Source of the DNA: Chitinophaga pinensis
Lineage (GTDB): Bacteria > Bacteroidota > Bacteroidia > Chitinophagales > Chitinophagaceae
DNA length: 50,180 nt
Assembly: GCA_945860605.1 (NCBI GenBank)
Contig: CAMAQL010000006.1
Span: forward strand, 1 to 50,180
Direction: 5' to 3'
Each line of letters begins with the position of its first letter. Positions within the stretch are counted from its first letter, which is position 1. The translations under genes and the position numbers were made by a program. Under the pieces are notes generated by a model. The model did not search any database. It worked only from the letters and a program-made list of their open reading frames with translations, and had not been told where the DNA came from. Shown here piece after piece: positions 41,579 through 50,180 of this stretch.

Positions 41579-41920
41579 ATGATAGAGTCAAAAAGATTCG
41601 GTTCAAAAAAAGCATTAATTGATATTGATGAAACCATTTGTTTCTATTCCGATAAACGAGTATACGAATTAGCAGAACCTAATTTTGAAAATATTGCAAA
41701 AATAAATCAACTCTACGATGAAGGTTGGCATATTACTTATTGGACTGGAAGAGGAGAAAGCTCCAAGAGAGATTTAAGACCCTTGACTTTAGAGCAGTTG
41801 ACAAAATGGGGTTGTAAGTTCAATGACTTGATTACAGGATTTTGTCCTAACGGTGGAGCAGTAAAACCAAATTTTGATTTGGTAATAGATGATAAAGCAA
41901 AGCGAATAGAAGAATTATAA
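41579..41920 (+). CDS. Small HAD-superfamily phosphatase-like protein
   Basis: Protein of 113 residues. Motif I is DIDETI (Asp nucleophile and Asp+2), motif II is TYWTGRGESS, and the end has DLVIDDKA as motif IV. The cap domain is minimal. Similar small HAD proteins are found in capsule and LPS gene sets next to sugar-nucleotide genes. Its substrate is unknown. It starts 12 bases after the dehydrogenase stop, and the two form a small operon. Confidence 0.78.
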   Translation: MIESKRFGSKKALIDIDETICFYSDKRVYELAEPNFENIAKINQLYDEGWHITYWTGRGESSKRDLRPLTLEQLTKWGCKFNDLITGFCPNGGAVKPNFDLVIDDKAKRIEEL

Positions 41921-41964
41921 AATTCCTTTTATAAATCAACTAAATTGCTTCTTGATAATTTAAA

Positions 41965-42675
41965 TTAAGATAGCGCTGATTTTGCGATGCCTCTTTTTCT
42001 TGCAAATGGCAAATAGAATAACCAAAAATGTGTGATGGCTGCAATTTCAAAACAAATGAGGTAAAATGGCCATGCTCCAATGATCAATGGATTATTTGCC
42101 GATGGAGGCTCCCTTAAAAACATATAATTGGTTCCAATGGCATAGTTGAGGATGCCCACAGAAAGCACGACTAACTGAGAGTAGCCAAAAATAACCAACC
42201 ATGACTTTGGTCTAGGTACAAATCCGTTATGCTTGATGATATATAACACTACTAATAATAAACCAGCATGCTCAATAAAATAGCTGTAAAAATTATAGCC
42301 TTTAATCCCATTATTAAATTCTGGAGTTAGTAGCGCATGAATCCCGCCTAATAAGCCCCAGTAGTAGACGAATTCTCCCAATAATTGATTTTTATTAAAT
42401 AAGTAGATGATGCATAAAAAGCTACTAATACTGCATAAATGTGCAGGAATATTTTGTTGAATATTCCAATAGCCATTATAGAAATTATAGAATTGCTCAA
42501 TACCTAAATTGGCTATTAATAAAATAGCAATAAAATAATCATATTGTTTAATCTTTATACTTTTAAGGTATTTAGGCACCTGAATAAGCAAGAAGATAAT
42601 TCCGCTAATCCATAAAATACTCTCCCACCATAGTGGAGAGAAAGTCGCAAGCGTAATAGATTTTTCAAATTGCAT
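41965..42675 (-). CDS. TIGR02206-family integral membrane protein (YwaF/TMEM164-like)
   Basis: Membrane protein of 236 residues with about six to seven hydrophobic segments. Family motifs are PAHLCSISSFL at about 77-87, HALLTPEF, and NYMFLREPPSANNPLIIGAWPFY at about 184-206. The pattern of His and Pro at the membrane edge suits the TIGR02206 group, whose animal relatives (TMEM164) are acyl-transfer enzymes. The bacterial role is unknown. It is convergent with the HAD gene. Confidence 0.75.
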   Translation of the reverse strand: MQFEKSITLATFSPLWWESILWISGIIFLLIQVPKYLKSIKIKQYDYFIAILLIANLGIEQFYNFYNGYWNIQQNIPAHLCSISSFLCIIYLFNKNQLLGEFVYYWGLLGGIHALLTPEFNNGIKGYNFYSYFIEHAGLLLVVLYIIKHNGFVPRPKSWLVIFGYSQLVVLSVGILNYAIGTNYMFLREPPSANNPLIIGAWPFYLICFEIAAITHFWLFYLPFARKRGIAKSALS

Positions 42676-42738
42676 GCAGCAATTTACACCATTCTGTGTA
42701 TAATCTATCGACTATGGTATTAAACTATATTGTTAGAT

Positions 42739-42746
42739 TATTTTTG
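42739..42746 (+). promoter_or_regulatory. Candidate -7 promoter element of the LuxR-type regulator
   Basis: TATTTTTG fits TAnnTTTG exactly, about 90 bases before the ATG. A TTG at the expected -33 distance is not seen, so support is moderate. Confidence 0.3.
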
Positions 42747-42835
42747 AATGGGTTGAATACCTTGAAATAATAGACCATTAAAGTAAAATAGATTTAAATC
42801 GGCCAGCTTCTTCTTGATCTATTGTTTTTTTATAG

Positions 42836-43570
42836 ATGCAAAAAAACTATTTCAATCCACAAGACCAAAGACAAGTGTTTATATGTGATCAACAAGCCAT
42901 TTATGCTATGGGATGTGGCCAACTAGTAAAAGTACATCCTATGTGCAATGGGTATCGTATGCTCACCTCCTTAGACGAAATAAATAATTTAAAAATAGGT
43001 TTATCTCAAGGGTTATTGATTATTGATTGCGCCATGTTTGATTTTGATTCATCAGCTGTCAAAAACAGAATCAAAACATTAAAGCAAATATTTCCCTTAA
43101 TTATTTTATTGAATAAGGATACCCCCGACTATATACTCTATCTGTTAATTGAACTCGAAGTAGATGTGATTGTGTCAAGAAATATGTCAAGTCGGGAGTG
43201 GAATAAAGCGGTTGAAATGGCTTGTCAGCACAAGGTCTATTTTTGTCAAGATACTGCTGAGCGTGTATTAAAACTGACTCAGATAATGGATAAAATTAAT
43301 TTAATAGAACGCGTAAATTCGCTAAGTCTATATGATAAATATATTTTAATACGCATCTGCGAAGAAGCCTCAAGTAAACAGATTGCTGCAGAACTTGGGC
43401 ATAGTAAGCGAACCATCGAAGGTCATAGAACTAGGCTCATGCAAACCCTGGACGTAAAAAATGTGGCAGGCCTTGTTAAAATTGCTATCATCACGCAACT
43501 CTATGAGCACTATCTTTCTAATCCTGGATGGTATGCTAGTTTTTTGTTGGCCAAGACATCTTCTTTATAG
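42836..43570 (+). CDS. LuxR-type response regulator with divergent receiver domain
   Basis: Protein of 244 residues. The C-terminal LuxR helix-turn-helix is at about 160-225: LSLYDKYILIRICEEASSKQIAAEL, then HSKRTIEGHRTRLMQTLDVKN. The N-terminal half resembles a receiver: VFICDQQ and LLIIDCAMFDFD carry the acidic pair and the phosphoacceptor-like Asp. The conserved Lys at the end (position of VSRNMS) is missing, so phosphorylation may be lost or changed. Its 3' end overlaps the convergent acylase gene by 61 bases. No sensor kinase is seen next to it. Confidence 0.8.
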   Translation: MQKNYFNPQDQRQVFICDQQAIYAMGCGQLVKVHPMCNGYRMLTSLDEINNLKIGLSQGLLIIDCAMFDFDSSAVKNRIKTLKQIFPLIILLNKDTPDYILYLLIELEVDVIVSRNMSSREWNKAVEMACQHKVYFCQDTAERVLKLTQIMDKINLIERVNSLSLYDKYILIRICEEASSKQIAAELGHSKRTIEGHRTRLMQTLDVKNVAGLVKIAIITQLYEHYLSNPGWYASFLLAKTSSL

Positions 43571-45741
43571 TAATGGATGGTTTTGAAATCTCCATGAATA
43601 AATCCATTGGCTTGATCTGTAAAATTTTTGCTTTCAGCAAACCTGCTTTGCCCTCCCGTAATGATGGTTTTTGCATGTAGTCTTTTACCAAATTCAACTG
43701 CCGCAACAAAACTATTGCCAGAGTATCCGTATCGCTTGGTTGTGTTTGGATAACGTCTACTTTCAAAAGAAGGTAGTGAACCCCATTTAGAAGAGGCCTG
43801 ATTAACAGCTAAGCTAGGCTGGCTATCGTCAAAATTGGCACCTGGTGCAACTCTTTGAAAACGATTCATTGCTCCCCATGTAATTTCCCAGCTACCATAC
43901 CATTTTTCAAATTGATCTAAGGTGGCTTCTAGTAATTTGATTTTAGTTTCAAACGCAACCTCTTGGTCCATTCGTTTGTATTTTAAAACGATTTCTGTAG
44001 CAGCTTCTTCGGTGTTTGCAGGAGGAATAGCAGCACTCCATTTTGTGGCCCATTCTATTGCTATGCTGGTCGCAATCGAATTACTATCTGCTACATGATC
44101 CCAATTAGATAAATAGTCAATTGCTTTTTTGGTTCTTGGCGCAAGGTTTGCTTTTATTGCTGACTGTAAAAATCCAGGCAACAATAAGTCAAAGGCACTT
44201 AATTTTTTATTGTATCCTAAAGCAATCAATTCGTCTAAATTGATTTTATCAATTTTAGATAATAGTGCAACTGCAGTGAGACCTCTTCCATTTTCACCAT
44301 CTGGTGCCATATAGCTAGGATAATCTTTCGCTTTAGGACTGCTGCTGCCTGCTACTGTAAACGGCGTAGCATTACAATTTTGTAACCATCCAATTGCAGG
44401 ATTGATACTTTGAACAATTTCATTTAAAGCATGTACGCCTTGCCAGTCTGTTGCTTTAATGGAACCATCTACGTAGATGGTGTAATCAAAATTTGTATTT
44501 CTTTTTGGCATAAAATTACCATGCCAGTAGGCAATATTGCCTGCAGCATCAGCATAGACAGTGTTATTGCTATTGTTGGATACTAGTTCCATTGCTTTTG
44601 TATAGTCTGCTAAGCTTTTTGATTTCGTTCTTGTCCAACATTCTATTAAGGCATTTAAAGAACGATTGTTTTCTTGAAGGCTTAACCATTTTCCTTTCTC
44701 CATACCCATGATAGGACCATGGTGTGTAAAATAGGTATCAAATGATTTTGTCTTTAAAATACCATTGTCTAGATATTGGATATGGATAGCACGTTGTCCA
44801 ACTTTCTTTTTTTCATTTTCGTAGGTATAAAATAATTCACTCTTTATTTTTTCAGTTTGTTCTTCATACACATCTGCTACATCCGCGTAACCGCTTGTAT
44901 GCATCCATCCGCATTGTTCGTTAAAGCCTTGATAAATGAAAAACTGTCCCCATGTTACAGCACCATATGCATTTAAGCCTTCTTCACTTACCATATGCAT
45001 TTCTGATCTAAAATAAAAAGGCACATGCGGATTGATATACAACATGGCATTCCCTGATTTGCTATGCTTTGGCGCAATTGCAAAGCCATTGGATCCTTTC
45101 AAGGTTTTATCCTCCATATCATAGTTAGGTTGTTCCAATAGGGTTTGCTGCATTGGCAGATACGTATTAAAATTGACTGCATTTTGATTTGAATAAAGCT
45201 GTTGTCCATAAAAGGCTTCAACATGTTTTTCGGTGATGCCTGCAGACCTTGTTGGAGAGACGCTACCGTCGGTCCACATTAAATGGAACCAAGGCTTAAA
45301 CTTTTTGAGCACCACCGGCTTAACCTCCGGGTGTTTTGATAAGTAGTAGTTAATACCATCTGCATGTGCAATTAATAATTGCTTAAACCAAATTGGACTT
45401 CTCTCAAAATCTTTGATTGCTTCTGCACTATCTTGAATGAGCTGCATCATTAAATCTTCATAAATCAACTTAGGCCCTTCCATTTCGGCACGTCGCCCAA
45501 GCATTTCTAAAAAATTCTTTTCTATTTGTGGGAAATTCTCTTCGCATTGTGCATACATCAATCCAAACACCGCATCGGCATCTGTCTTTCCGTAAATATG
45601 TGGAATATCCCACTCGTCGCGTATGATGTTGGTTTGATTGGCGTGTTGATTCCATCTTGCGAGTTCTGCACTCGTTGGTTTTTGAGCAACTGCAACAATA
45701 GCAATCCATACCAAGCAACTTAGTAAAGTAAATTTTTTCAT
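43510..45741 (-). CDS. Penicillin-acylase-family Ntn hydrolase, exported
   Basis: Precursor of 743 residues with a signal peptide (MKKFTLLSCLVWIAIVAV, cleavage near AQ). The alpha part begins with IIRDEWDIPHIYGKTDADAVFG. Autocleavage is expected before Ser217 in LKGSNGFAIAPKHSKSG, the N-terminal nucleophile of the beta chain. The family cleaves amides such as N-acyl amino acids, beta-lactams or acyl-homoserine lactones, and the substrate cannot be told. It is the last gene of a three-gene operon (15 bases after the TIM-barrel gene). Its 3' end overlaps the LuxR-type gene by 61 bases. Confidence 0.9.
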   Translation of the reverse strand: MKKFTLLSCLVWIAIVAVAQKPTSAELARWNQHANQTNIIRDEWDIPHIYGKTDADAVFGLMYAQCEENFPQIEKNFLEMLGRRAEMEGPKLIYEDLMMQLIQDSAEAIKDFERSPIWFKQLLIAHADGINYYLSKHPEVKPVVLKKFKPWFHLMWTDGSVSPTRSAGITEKHVEAFYGQQLYSNQNAVNFNTYLPMQQTLLEQPNYDMEDKTLKGSNGFAIAPKHSKSGNAMLYINPHVPFYFRSEMHMVSEEGLNAYGAVTWGQFFIYQGFNEQCGWMHTSGYADVADVYEEQTEKIKSELFYTYENEKKKVGQRAIHIQYLDNGILKTKSFDTYFTHHGPIMGMEKGKWLSLQENNRSLNALIECWTRTKSKSLADYTKAMELVSNNSNNTVYADAAGNIAYWHGNFMPKRNTNFDYTIYVDGSIKATDWQGVHALNEIVQSINPAIGWLQNCNATPFTVAGSSSPKAKDYPSYMAPDGENGRGLTAVALLSKIDKINLDELIALGYNKKLSAFDLLLPGFLQSAIKANLAPRTKKAIDYLSNWDHVADSNSIATSIAIEWATKWSAAIPPANTEEAATEIVLKYKRMDQEVAFETKIKLLEATLDQFEKWYGSWEITWGAMNRFQRVAPGANFDDSQPSLAVNQASSKWGSLPSFESRRYPNTTKRYGYSGNSFVAAVEFGKRLHAKTIITGGQSRFAESKNFTDQANGFIHGDFKTIHYYKEDVLANKKLAYHPGLER

Positions 45742-45756
45742 ACAATGAATTTTAAA

Positions 45757-46683
45757 TTATACCAATCCCCATGTTTTAATTCTCTCCAAATTGATTCGAG
45801 CACATTCAAGTGGTGCAATGCCTTGATAGGATTCTTGTTCTATAATAAAATGTTTCGTGCCACCGATTGATTTTGCCAATAAGCAAACTGCTTTTGGATC
45901 TACCAGTCCATTGCCAAGAATGGTACTATCATGCTGGTCATTCATTTCACCTATTGGCACTTTAATCTCATCTTTCACATGCACTGAAACAAAACGTCCT
46001 GGATATTTTTTGATCCAATCCATTCCCCTTGCCCCAATGCCAAACATATTGCCAAAATCCAACTGGTGGATCACCAATTCTGGATCGGTCTCTTTTAAAA
46101 TAATATCATAGATCAAATGACCATTCACTTTTTCTATAAATTCAAAATTATGGTTATGGTACCCAAAACGCATGCCCGATTCCAAACACAATTCGCCAGA
46201 TAAATTGAATAACTCTAACTGATGCATTAAGGCGTCATAAGAAGTCCTTACTTTTTCATCGATCCAAGGACTAATGACATAGTCTTGTCCAAGTGTCACC
46301 GCATCGTCGATGGTGTATTTCCAAGCATCTGTAAATGCCTTTTTGGAAGCATCCCAATGGTTTGCATTCAATGAAGTATGACCACTTGGCATTTGCATGC
46401 CTAAGTCGGATATAATTTTTTTAAATTCAATTGGACTATAGCCGTACAATTTTCTTTTGGAATAATTGGCGTGCTCTATATATTGATAGCCCATTTTTGA
46501 CAATGCCTTTAAGGTGCCTAATGGGTCTTTGAACATATTATCACGCACCGCATACAATTGAATCCCAATCTTGATGGAGGCATCAGCAATGGTATTTTTT
46601 GACCACAATGCTGTTGGTGCTATGCCCATACCTAAGATGGCCATCCCTGTATTTTGGATAAATTTTCTTCTTGAATTTTGCAT
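45757..46683 (-). CDS. Tat-exported sugar-phosphate isomerase/epimerase-like TIM barrel
   Basis: Protein of 308 residues. The leader NSRRKFIQNTGMAILGMGIA is a twin-arginine signal. The barrel starts KIGIQLYAVRDNMFKDPLGTLKALSKMGYQYIEHA and has YHNHNFEF near 175, HQLDFGNMF and SVHVKDE, the metal-binding His, Glu and Asp pattern of the xylose-isomerase-like group. Exported members are common in Bacteroidota, and their substrates are mostly unknown. It lies between the propeller-amidohydrolase and the acylase gene with gaps of 6 and 15 bases. Confidence 0.88.
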   Translation of the reverse strand: MQNSRRKFIQNTGMAILGMGIAPTALWSKNTIADASIKIGIQLYAVRDNMFKDPLGTLKALSKMGYQYIEHANYSKRKLYGYSPIEFKKIISDLGMQMPSGHTSLNANHWDASKKAFTDAWKYTIDDAVTLGQDYVISPWIDEKVRTSYDALMHQLELFNLSGELCLESGMRFGYHNHNFEFIEKVNGHLIYDIILKETDPELVIHQLDFGNMFGIGARGMDWIKKYPGRFVSVHVKDEIKVPIGEMNDQHDSTILGNGLVDPKAVCLLAKSIGGTKHFIIEQESYQGIAPLECARINLERIKTWGLV

Positions 46684-46689
46684 AAGCGT

Positions 46690-49600
46690 TTAGTCTTCCA
46701 CCTTCGTGTTTTTAATTGGTTTTTTATCCAAGTATTCTTTACGATCTACTTTTGAATTACCTGTCACTAGTTCATCTAAATTAGCACCATTATATAGACG
46801 ACCATTTTTCATCACGTACTGGATGCTATTGGTATTTTTAATATCCTCTAATGGATTCTTGTTTAAAATAATTAAGTCTGCCAATTTACCTGCACTGATA
46901 CTTCCAAGGTCTTTATCCAATCCTAAACTTTCTGCACCCAAAATAGTGGCTGTTTTCAAAGCATCTAAATTGCGCATACCACCAGATTGCATAGACCATA
47001 GTTCCCAATGATAACCTAATCCTTGCAATTGACCATGACTACCTACACCTGCAAGACCACCTGCTTCTACTATCTGCTTCATACTCTTAGCATGTTTTTG
47101 AAACACATGCTCTTCTGGTAAGAACCAAGTAGCACGACGTCTTGACTTGCTTGCTAATTCTTCGTAAGGGGTATAGTATTGCATTTTTGGATCACCATAA
47201 ACATTTTCGGTTTCGTAAAAATAATTTTCTGCCCAAGGTCCACCATAAGAAACCAATAAAGTTGGAGTCACTGCCATTTTTGAACTAGCAATTGTTTTCA
47301 CCACATCATTATACAATGGATAAATTGGTATAGAGTGCTCATGACCAGGATAGCCATCAATCAAATTGGTCATATTCAATTTAAAATCCAAACCACCTTC
47401 TGTCGTTGGCATTAATTGTTGGTTTTTAGCAGCCTGAATCACCCATTGTCTATGCTTACGATTACCCACTAAATACATTTTAATATACTTGGTATTGTAA
47501 TACTTGCTGTATTGCGCTAAAACAGATTCTGCTTGTGCAGAGTCTTTCAAATTGTAAGACCAATAACCCACACCAGGTCCAGTTGAATACACTCTTGGTC
47601 CTACCATCTTACCTGCTTCTACTAAATCACTATACGTTAAAACGTCTGTAGTTGCAGTTTGTGGATCACGTGTTGTGGTAACACCATACGCTAAATTGGC
47701 TGCATAAATCCATACTTGATTTTTATGGATGCCCCAGCTAGGCCACATATGGGAGTGTGTGTCTATAAATCCTGGCACCACTGTTTTTCCAGCAAGGTTG
47801 ACGCGTTTAGCGCCAGCAGGCACTTTCAATGAACCAGATTTTCCAACAGCTTGAATTCTATTTTTTACAATTAAGATGTCTCCGTTATTAATGACTTGGT
47901 CTCCATTCATGGTGATTATTCTAGCATTGGTCAATAACACTGTAGTGGAAGGCATATCATTTTCATAATATACTTTTACCCAAGTTTCATTGGCCTTGTA
48001 TTTTGGTGCTTCTTTTTTATCGTCTTTTTTTGCAATGTTCGTGCTGTCTTTTTTCGTCGTATCTTTTTTAATAGACGCTTCTAATTTTTTTGCTGCAGCT
48101 AAACTATCATCAAAAGCATAAGCGGCATCAATATCATAAGTGAAATGTGCTGCACCTAAACTCCAATGAATGGTTTTACCATCTGCTTGCCAGCTAGGGA
48201 ACTCACCACCAATTTCAGTTAATAATTTACTTGGGAATGCTGCATTTTTTGCATCTGCCACAGAGATGGAAACTGATTTACCAGATTTTGGAATAGTCAC
48301 AAAATAGATATTGTTATTTACTTGTGCAATCGCAGCAGATCCCATTGGTGATAATAAAATATTGTTCGCATTAGATGGAGGATTGTTTTCTTTTGCAGCA
48401 TCATCTTCTTCCATAATTTCTGGAATGATACATGGGTCTGCCAATGGCTTACCGCGATGCTCAGGAATGCTACCAAAAGTAGTAATACCAGAAATTTTTG
48501 CAATTTCTTTCTCATCCCCACCATCCCACTGGATTGAAATTAATCTACCACGATTGTTTAAATAAATACGACCATCGTTCATCGCAAAATGTGGATTGTA
48601 TCTTCCATTCGCTTTATCAATAATGATTTCGTTTCCTGTTGTTAAATCAATCCATGCCAATTCATCTTCTGCATCATCATAACTTGGCTCAATGGCATCT
48701 TTGAATTTCTGTGCGTTTGTTTTATTGAAGATTAATTTTTTACCAGTTGGATCAATTGCAAGGCCTTGATATAAAGCATTTTCTTTTGTGATCGTTTTTT
48801 CTGTATTACTATTTAAATCAATAAAACGAATATTGCCACCATCAGGACTCCAAGTGGTAAAATAAATTCCATTGCCGTCAAGATTCCAAACTGGTTGTGC
48901 TTCGGTGAAATCATTTTTTGTCAAACGCTTTGGTGTGCCGTTTGGATAGTCCATCACATACAATCTATTCAATACTGTAAATGCCAATTGCTTTCCATTT
49001 GGAGAAGGCACTGCATCTCTTATTTGTGTTGCCATTGTAGCAGCTGTATCCTTGATAGGATATTTAAATAATACTTCTGGCCCCATTTCAATTTTTGCAT
49101 CCACTGTATATGGAATCGAAGTTTGTGCAGCAGACTCAATATCAATCTTATTTATTTTACCTCCGTAAGATGCTAATAAGTACTTGCTATCTGGCGTAAA
49201 ACTCATAGCAGGCAATACACCCATTACAGCAATAGATTCTTGGTCATCTCTTTGTACAGGATAGGCCAACCAAGCTTCTTCACCAGTGGCTAAATTTCTT
49301 TTAACCAATCCGGTTTTATCTTCATAACGAGATCCATACACCAACCATTTTCCGTCTTTAGATAAGACTGGTGTAAATGCAGATCCATATCTTGATGCGA
49401 TGGTTCTGGTGTTTCCTTTTTCTCTGTCATACACACCAATGCTATATTGTGGTAGCATGGCGTTGTAGTTCCACGCGCCATTGCGTGCACTATAATAAAT
49501 ATAACGACCATCTGCACTCACTGCAGGATCAATTGTTTTTAAAGTAGCAGGTGCATCAATTAAATTCGTTCCTGCACCACCATTCTTATGCATCATATAC

Positions 49601-50088
49601 AATTTAGTATTACGACGACCTTTTGTATACACAATATAATTTCCGTCTGGTGTATACACGGCACCTGGGTAATTATTATTTTGTTCTTCAGTTAATGCAA
49701 GTGTATCTTTTTTCTCTAAATCGATATACCAAATATTTTCAGCACCAGAGCGGTCAGATAAAAAAAGGATGCGTTTACCATCTGGACTAAAACTTGGATG
49801 GTTATCATAAGCCATCCCTTTAGTAATAGCAGTCGCATTTCCTCCTTCCATTGGGATACTATATATATCACCCATCAAATCAAATAAAATGGTTTTACCA
49901 TCTGGACTAACAGCTAGTGAAGTCCAAGTACCTTCATTGGTTGTAAAGTCAATGGACCTAGTCGCTTTTAATGGCAATCCTTTGAATTGACTAAAACTAG
50001 TGCTGTCTTTTTTTGGACTTTTCTTATCCTGCGCTTGTGAACTGATTAAACCAAGCCCCAAGAATAGAGTCAAAGCAATTATTCTCAT
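46690..50088 (-). CDS. Beta-propeller and amidohydrolase fusion, exported
   Basis: Protein of 1132 residues with a signal peptide (MRIIALTLFLGLGLISSQAQ). The first half (about 40-650) is made of TolB/PD40-type propeller repeats (SPDGKTILF, SPDGKRILFLSDRSG, TPDGNYIVY). A lysine-rich, charged linker follows near 670-710. The amidohydrolase domain (about 730-1110) has FIDTHSHMWPSW as the metal site, GHEHS and VGSHGQLQG, and ends with GKLADLIILN. The combination is known in Bacteroidota and related groups, usually described as a peptidase-like or imidazolonepropionase-like hydrolase. It heads a three-gene operon. Confidence 0.9.
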   Translation of the reverse strand: MRIIALTLFLGLGLISSQAQDKKSPKKDSTSFSQFKGLPLKATRSIDFTTNEGTWTSLAVSPDGKTILFDLMGDIYSIPMEGGNATAITKGMAYDNHPSFSPDGKRILFLSDRSGAENIWYIDLEKKDTLALTEEQNNNYPGAVYTPDGNYIVYTKGRRNTKLYMMHKNGGAGTNLIDAPATLKTIDPAVSADGRYIYYSARNGAWNYNAMLPQYSIGVYDREKGNTRTIASRYGSAFTPVLSKDGKWLVYGSRYEDKTGLVKRNLATGEEAWLAYPVQRDDQESIAVMGVLPAMSFTPDSKYLLASYGGKINKIDIESAAQTSIPYTVDAKIEMGPEVLFKYPIKDTAATMATQIRDAVPSPNGKQLAFTVLNRLYVMDYPNGTPKRLTKNDFTEAQPVWNLDGNGIYFTTWSPDGGNIRFIDLNSNTEKTITKENALYQGLAIDPTGKKLIFNKTNAQKFKDAIEPSYDDAEDELAWIDLTTGNEIIIDKANGRYNPHFAMNDGRIYLNNRGRLISIQWDGGDEKEIAKISGITTFGSIPEHRGKPLADPCIIPEIMEEDDAAKENNPPSNANNILLSPMGSAAIAQVNNNIYFVTIPKSGKSVSISVADAKNAAFPSKLLTEIGGEFPSWQADGKTIHWSLGAAHFTYDIDAAYAFDDSLAAAKKLEASIKKDTTKKDSTNIAKKDDKKEAPKYKANETWVKVYYENDMPSTTVLLTNARIITMNGDQVINNGDILIVKNRIQAVGKSGSLKVPAGAKRVNLAGKTVVPGFIDTHSHMWPSWGIHKNQVWIYAANLAYGVTTTRDPQTATTDVLTYSDLVEAGKMVGPRVYSTGPGVGYWSYNLKDSAQAESVLAQYSKYYNTKYIKMYLVGNRKHRQWVIQAAKNQQLMPTTEGGLDFKLNMTNLIDGYPGHEHSIPIYPLYNDVVKTIASSKMAVTPTLLVSYGGPWAENYFYETENVYGDPKMQYYTPYEELASKSRRRATWFLPEEHVFQKHAKSMKQIVEAGGLAGVGSHGQLQGLGYHWELWSMQSGGMRNLDALKTATILGAESLGLDKDLGSISAGKLADLIILNKNPLEDIKNTNSIQYVMKNGRLYNGANLDELVTGNSKVDRKEYLDKKPIKNTKVED

Positions 50089-50180
50089 AATGTTTATTTT
50101 TTGAAAGTTACGTCAATCCAATAGTTCCCGAAAAAAAATGAAACAACACAAGATCGCCGCTCATCAAATATTTTAATAAT

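Noticed and set aside
1..50180. Mobile elements, CRISPR arrays, rRNA or tRNA genes
   Set aside because: No transposase, integrase, regular spaced repeats or recognisable RNA gene was found on reading, and genes are densely and consistently packed.

Overview
The window is AT-rich DNA from a member of the Bacteroidota, most likely a freshwater Chitinophagaceae-like bacterium. The evidence is indirect: C-terminal domains of the type IX secretion (T9SS) sorting kind, surface-lipoprotein leaders, several Bacteroidota promoters of the form TTTG-N19-TAnnTTTG, a DUF1800/DUF1501 pair and many exported peptidases. No rRNA, tRNA, CRISPR array, insertion sequence or phage remnant was seen. No gene-free stretch exceeds about 300 bases.

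Layout. 0-2.3 kb: an AAA+ ATPase of the ChlI/MoxR type and an SGNH hydrolase. 2.3-4.0 kb: a phototrophy module on the minus strand, made of a proton-pumping rhodopsin followed by the retinal-forming carotene dioxygenase Blh, with a strong intrinsic terminator between them. 4.2-9.2 kb: an exported N-acyl-D-amino-acid deacylase, then a gamma-glutamyltransferase-like enzyme and a Tat-exported M24 peptidase. 9.2-11.5 kb: two coupled secreted proteins of unknown role and a small lipoprotein. 11.6-16.1 kb: an M20 amidohydrolase, an S9 peptidase and an overlapping TspO-like membrane protein. 16.1-20.1 kb: a sulfur island with a TsdA-type dihaem cytochrome, a TauE/SafE exporter, a DsrE-like protein and a CstB-like persulfide dioxygenase-rhodanese. 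20.1-23.4 kb: a light-damage block with DUF2256, DUF2805, a bacterial cryptochrome/photolyase and a second photolyase-like protein whose FAD domain comes first. 23.5-27.6 kb: an S9 peptidase and a beta-lactamase-fold hydrolase. 27.6-32.4 kb: an ECF sigma factor locus with a membrane protein (probable anti-sigma), a Spy/CpxP-like protein and the DUF1800-DUF1501 pair. 32.5-43.6 kb: further exported hydrolases, a GDPD, DUF3050, a single-domain asparaginase, an S41 lipoprotein protease, DUF1684, a nucleotide-sugar dehydrogenase with a HAD protein, a TIGR02206 membrane protein and a LuxR-type regulator. 43.5-50.1 kb: a three-gene minus-strand operon of a beta-propeller/amidohydrolase, a TIM-barrel protein and a penicillin-acylase-family enzyme.

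How it fits together. The gene set suggests an aerobic heterotroph of sunlit water that digests peptides and modified amino acids outside the cytoplasm, supplements energy with light, repairs light damage and oxidises or detoxifies reduced sulfur. The most notable regulatory observations are four copies of TTAAAC-N17-GTCTAA, all in the ECF sigma locus, and two CRP/FNR-like dyads in the sulfur island, each centred 36.5 bp upstream of a TTTG promoter element. Both were read by eye and have not been tested by computation.
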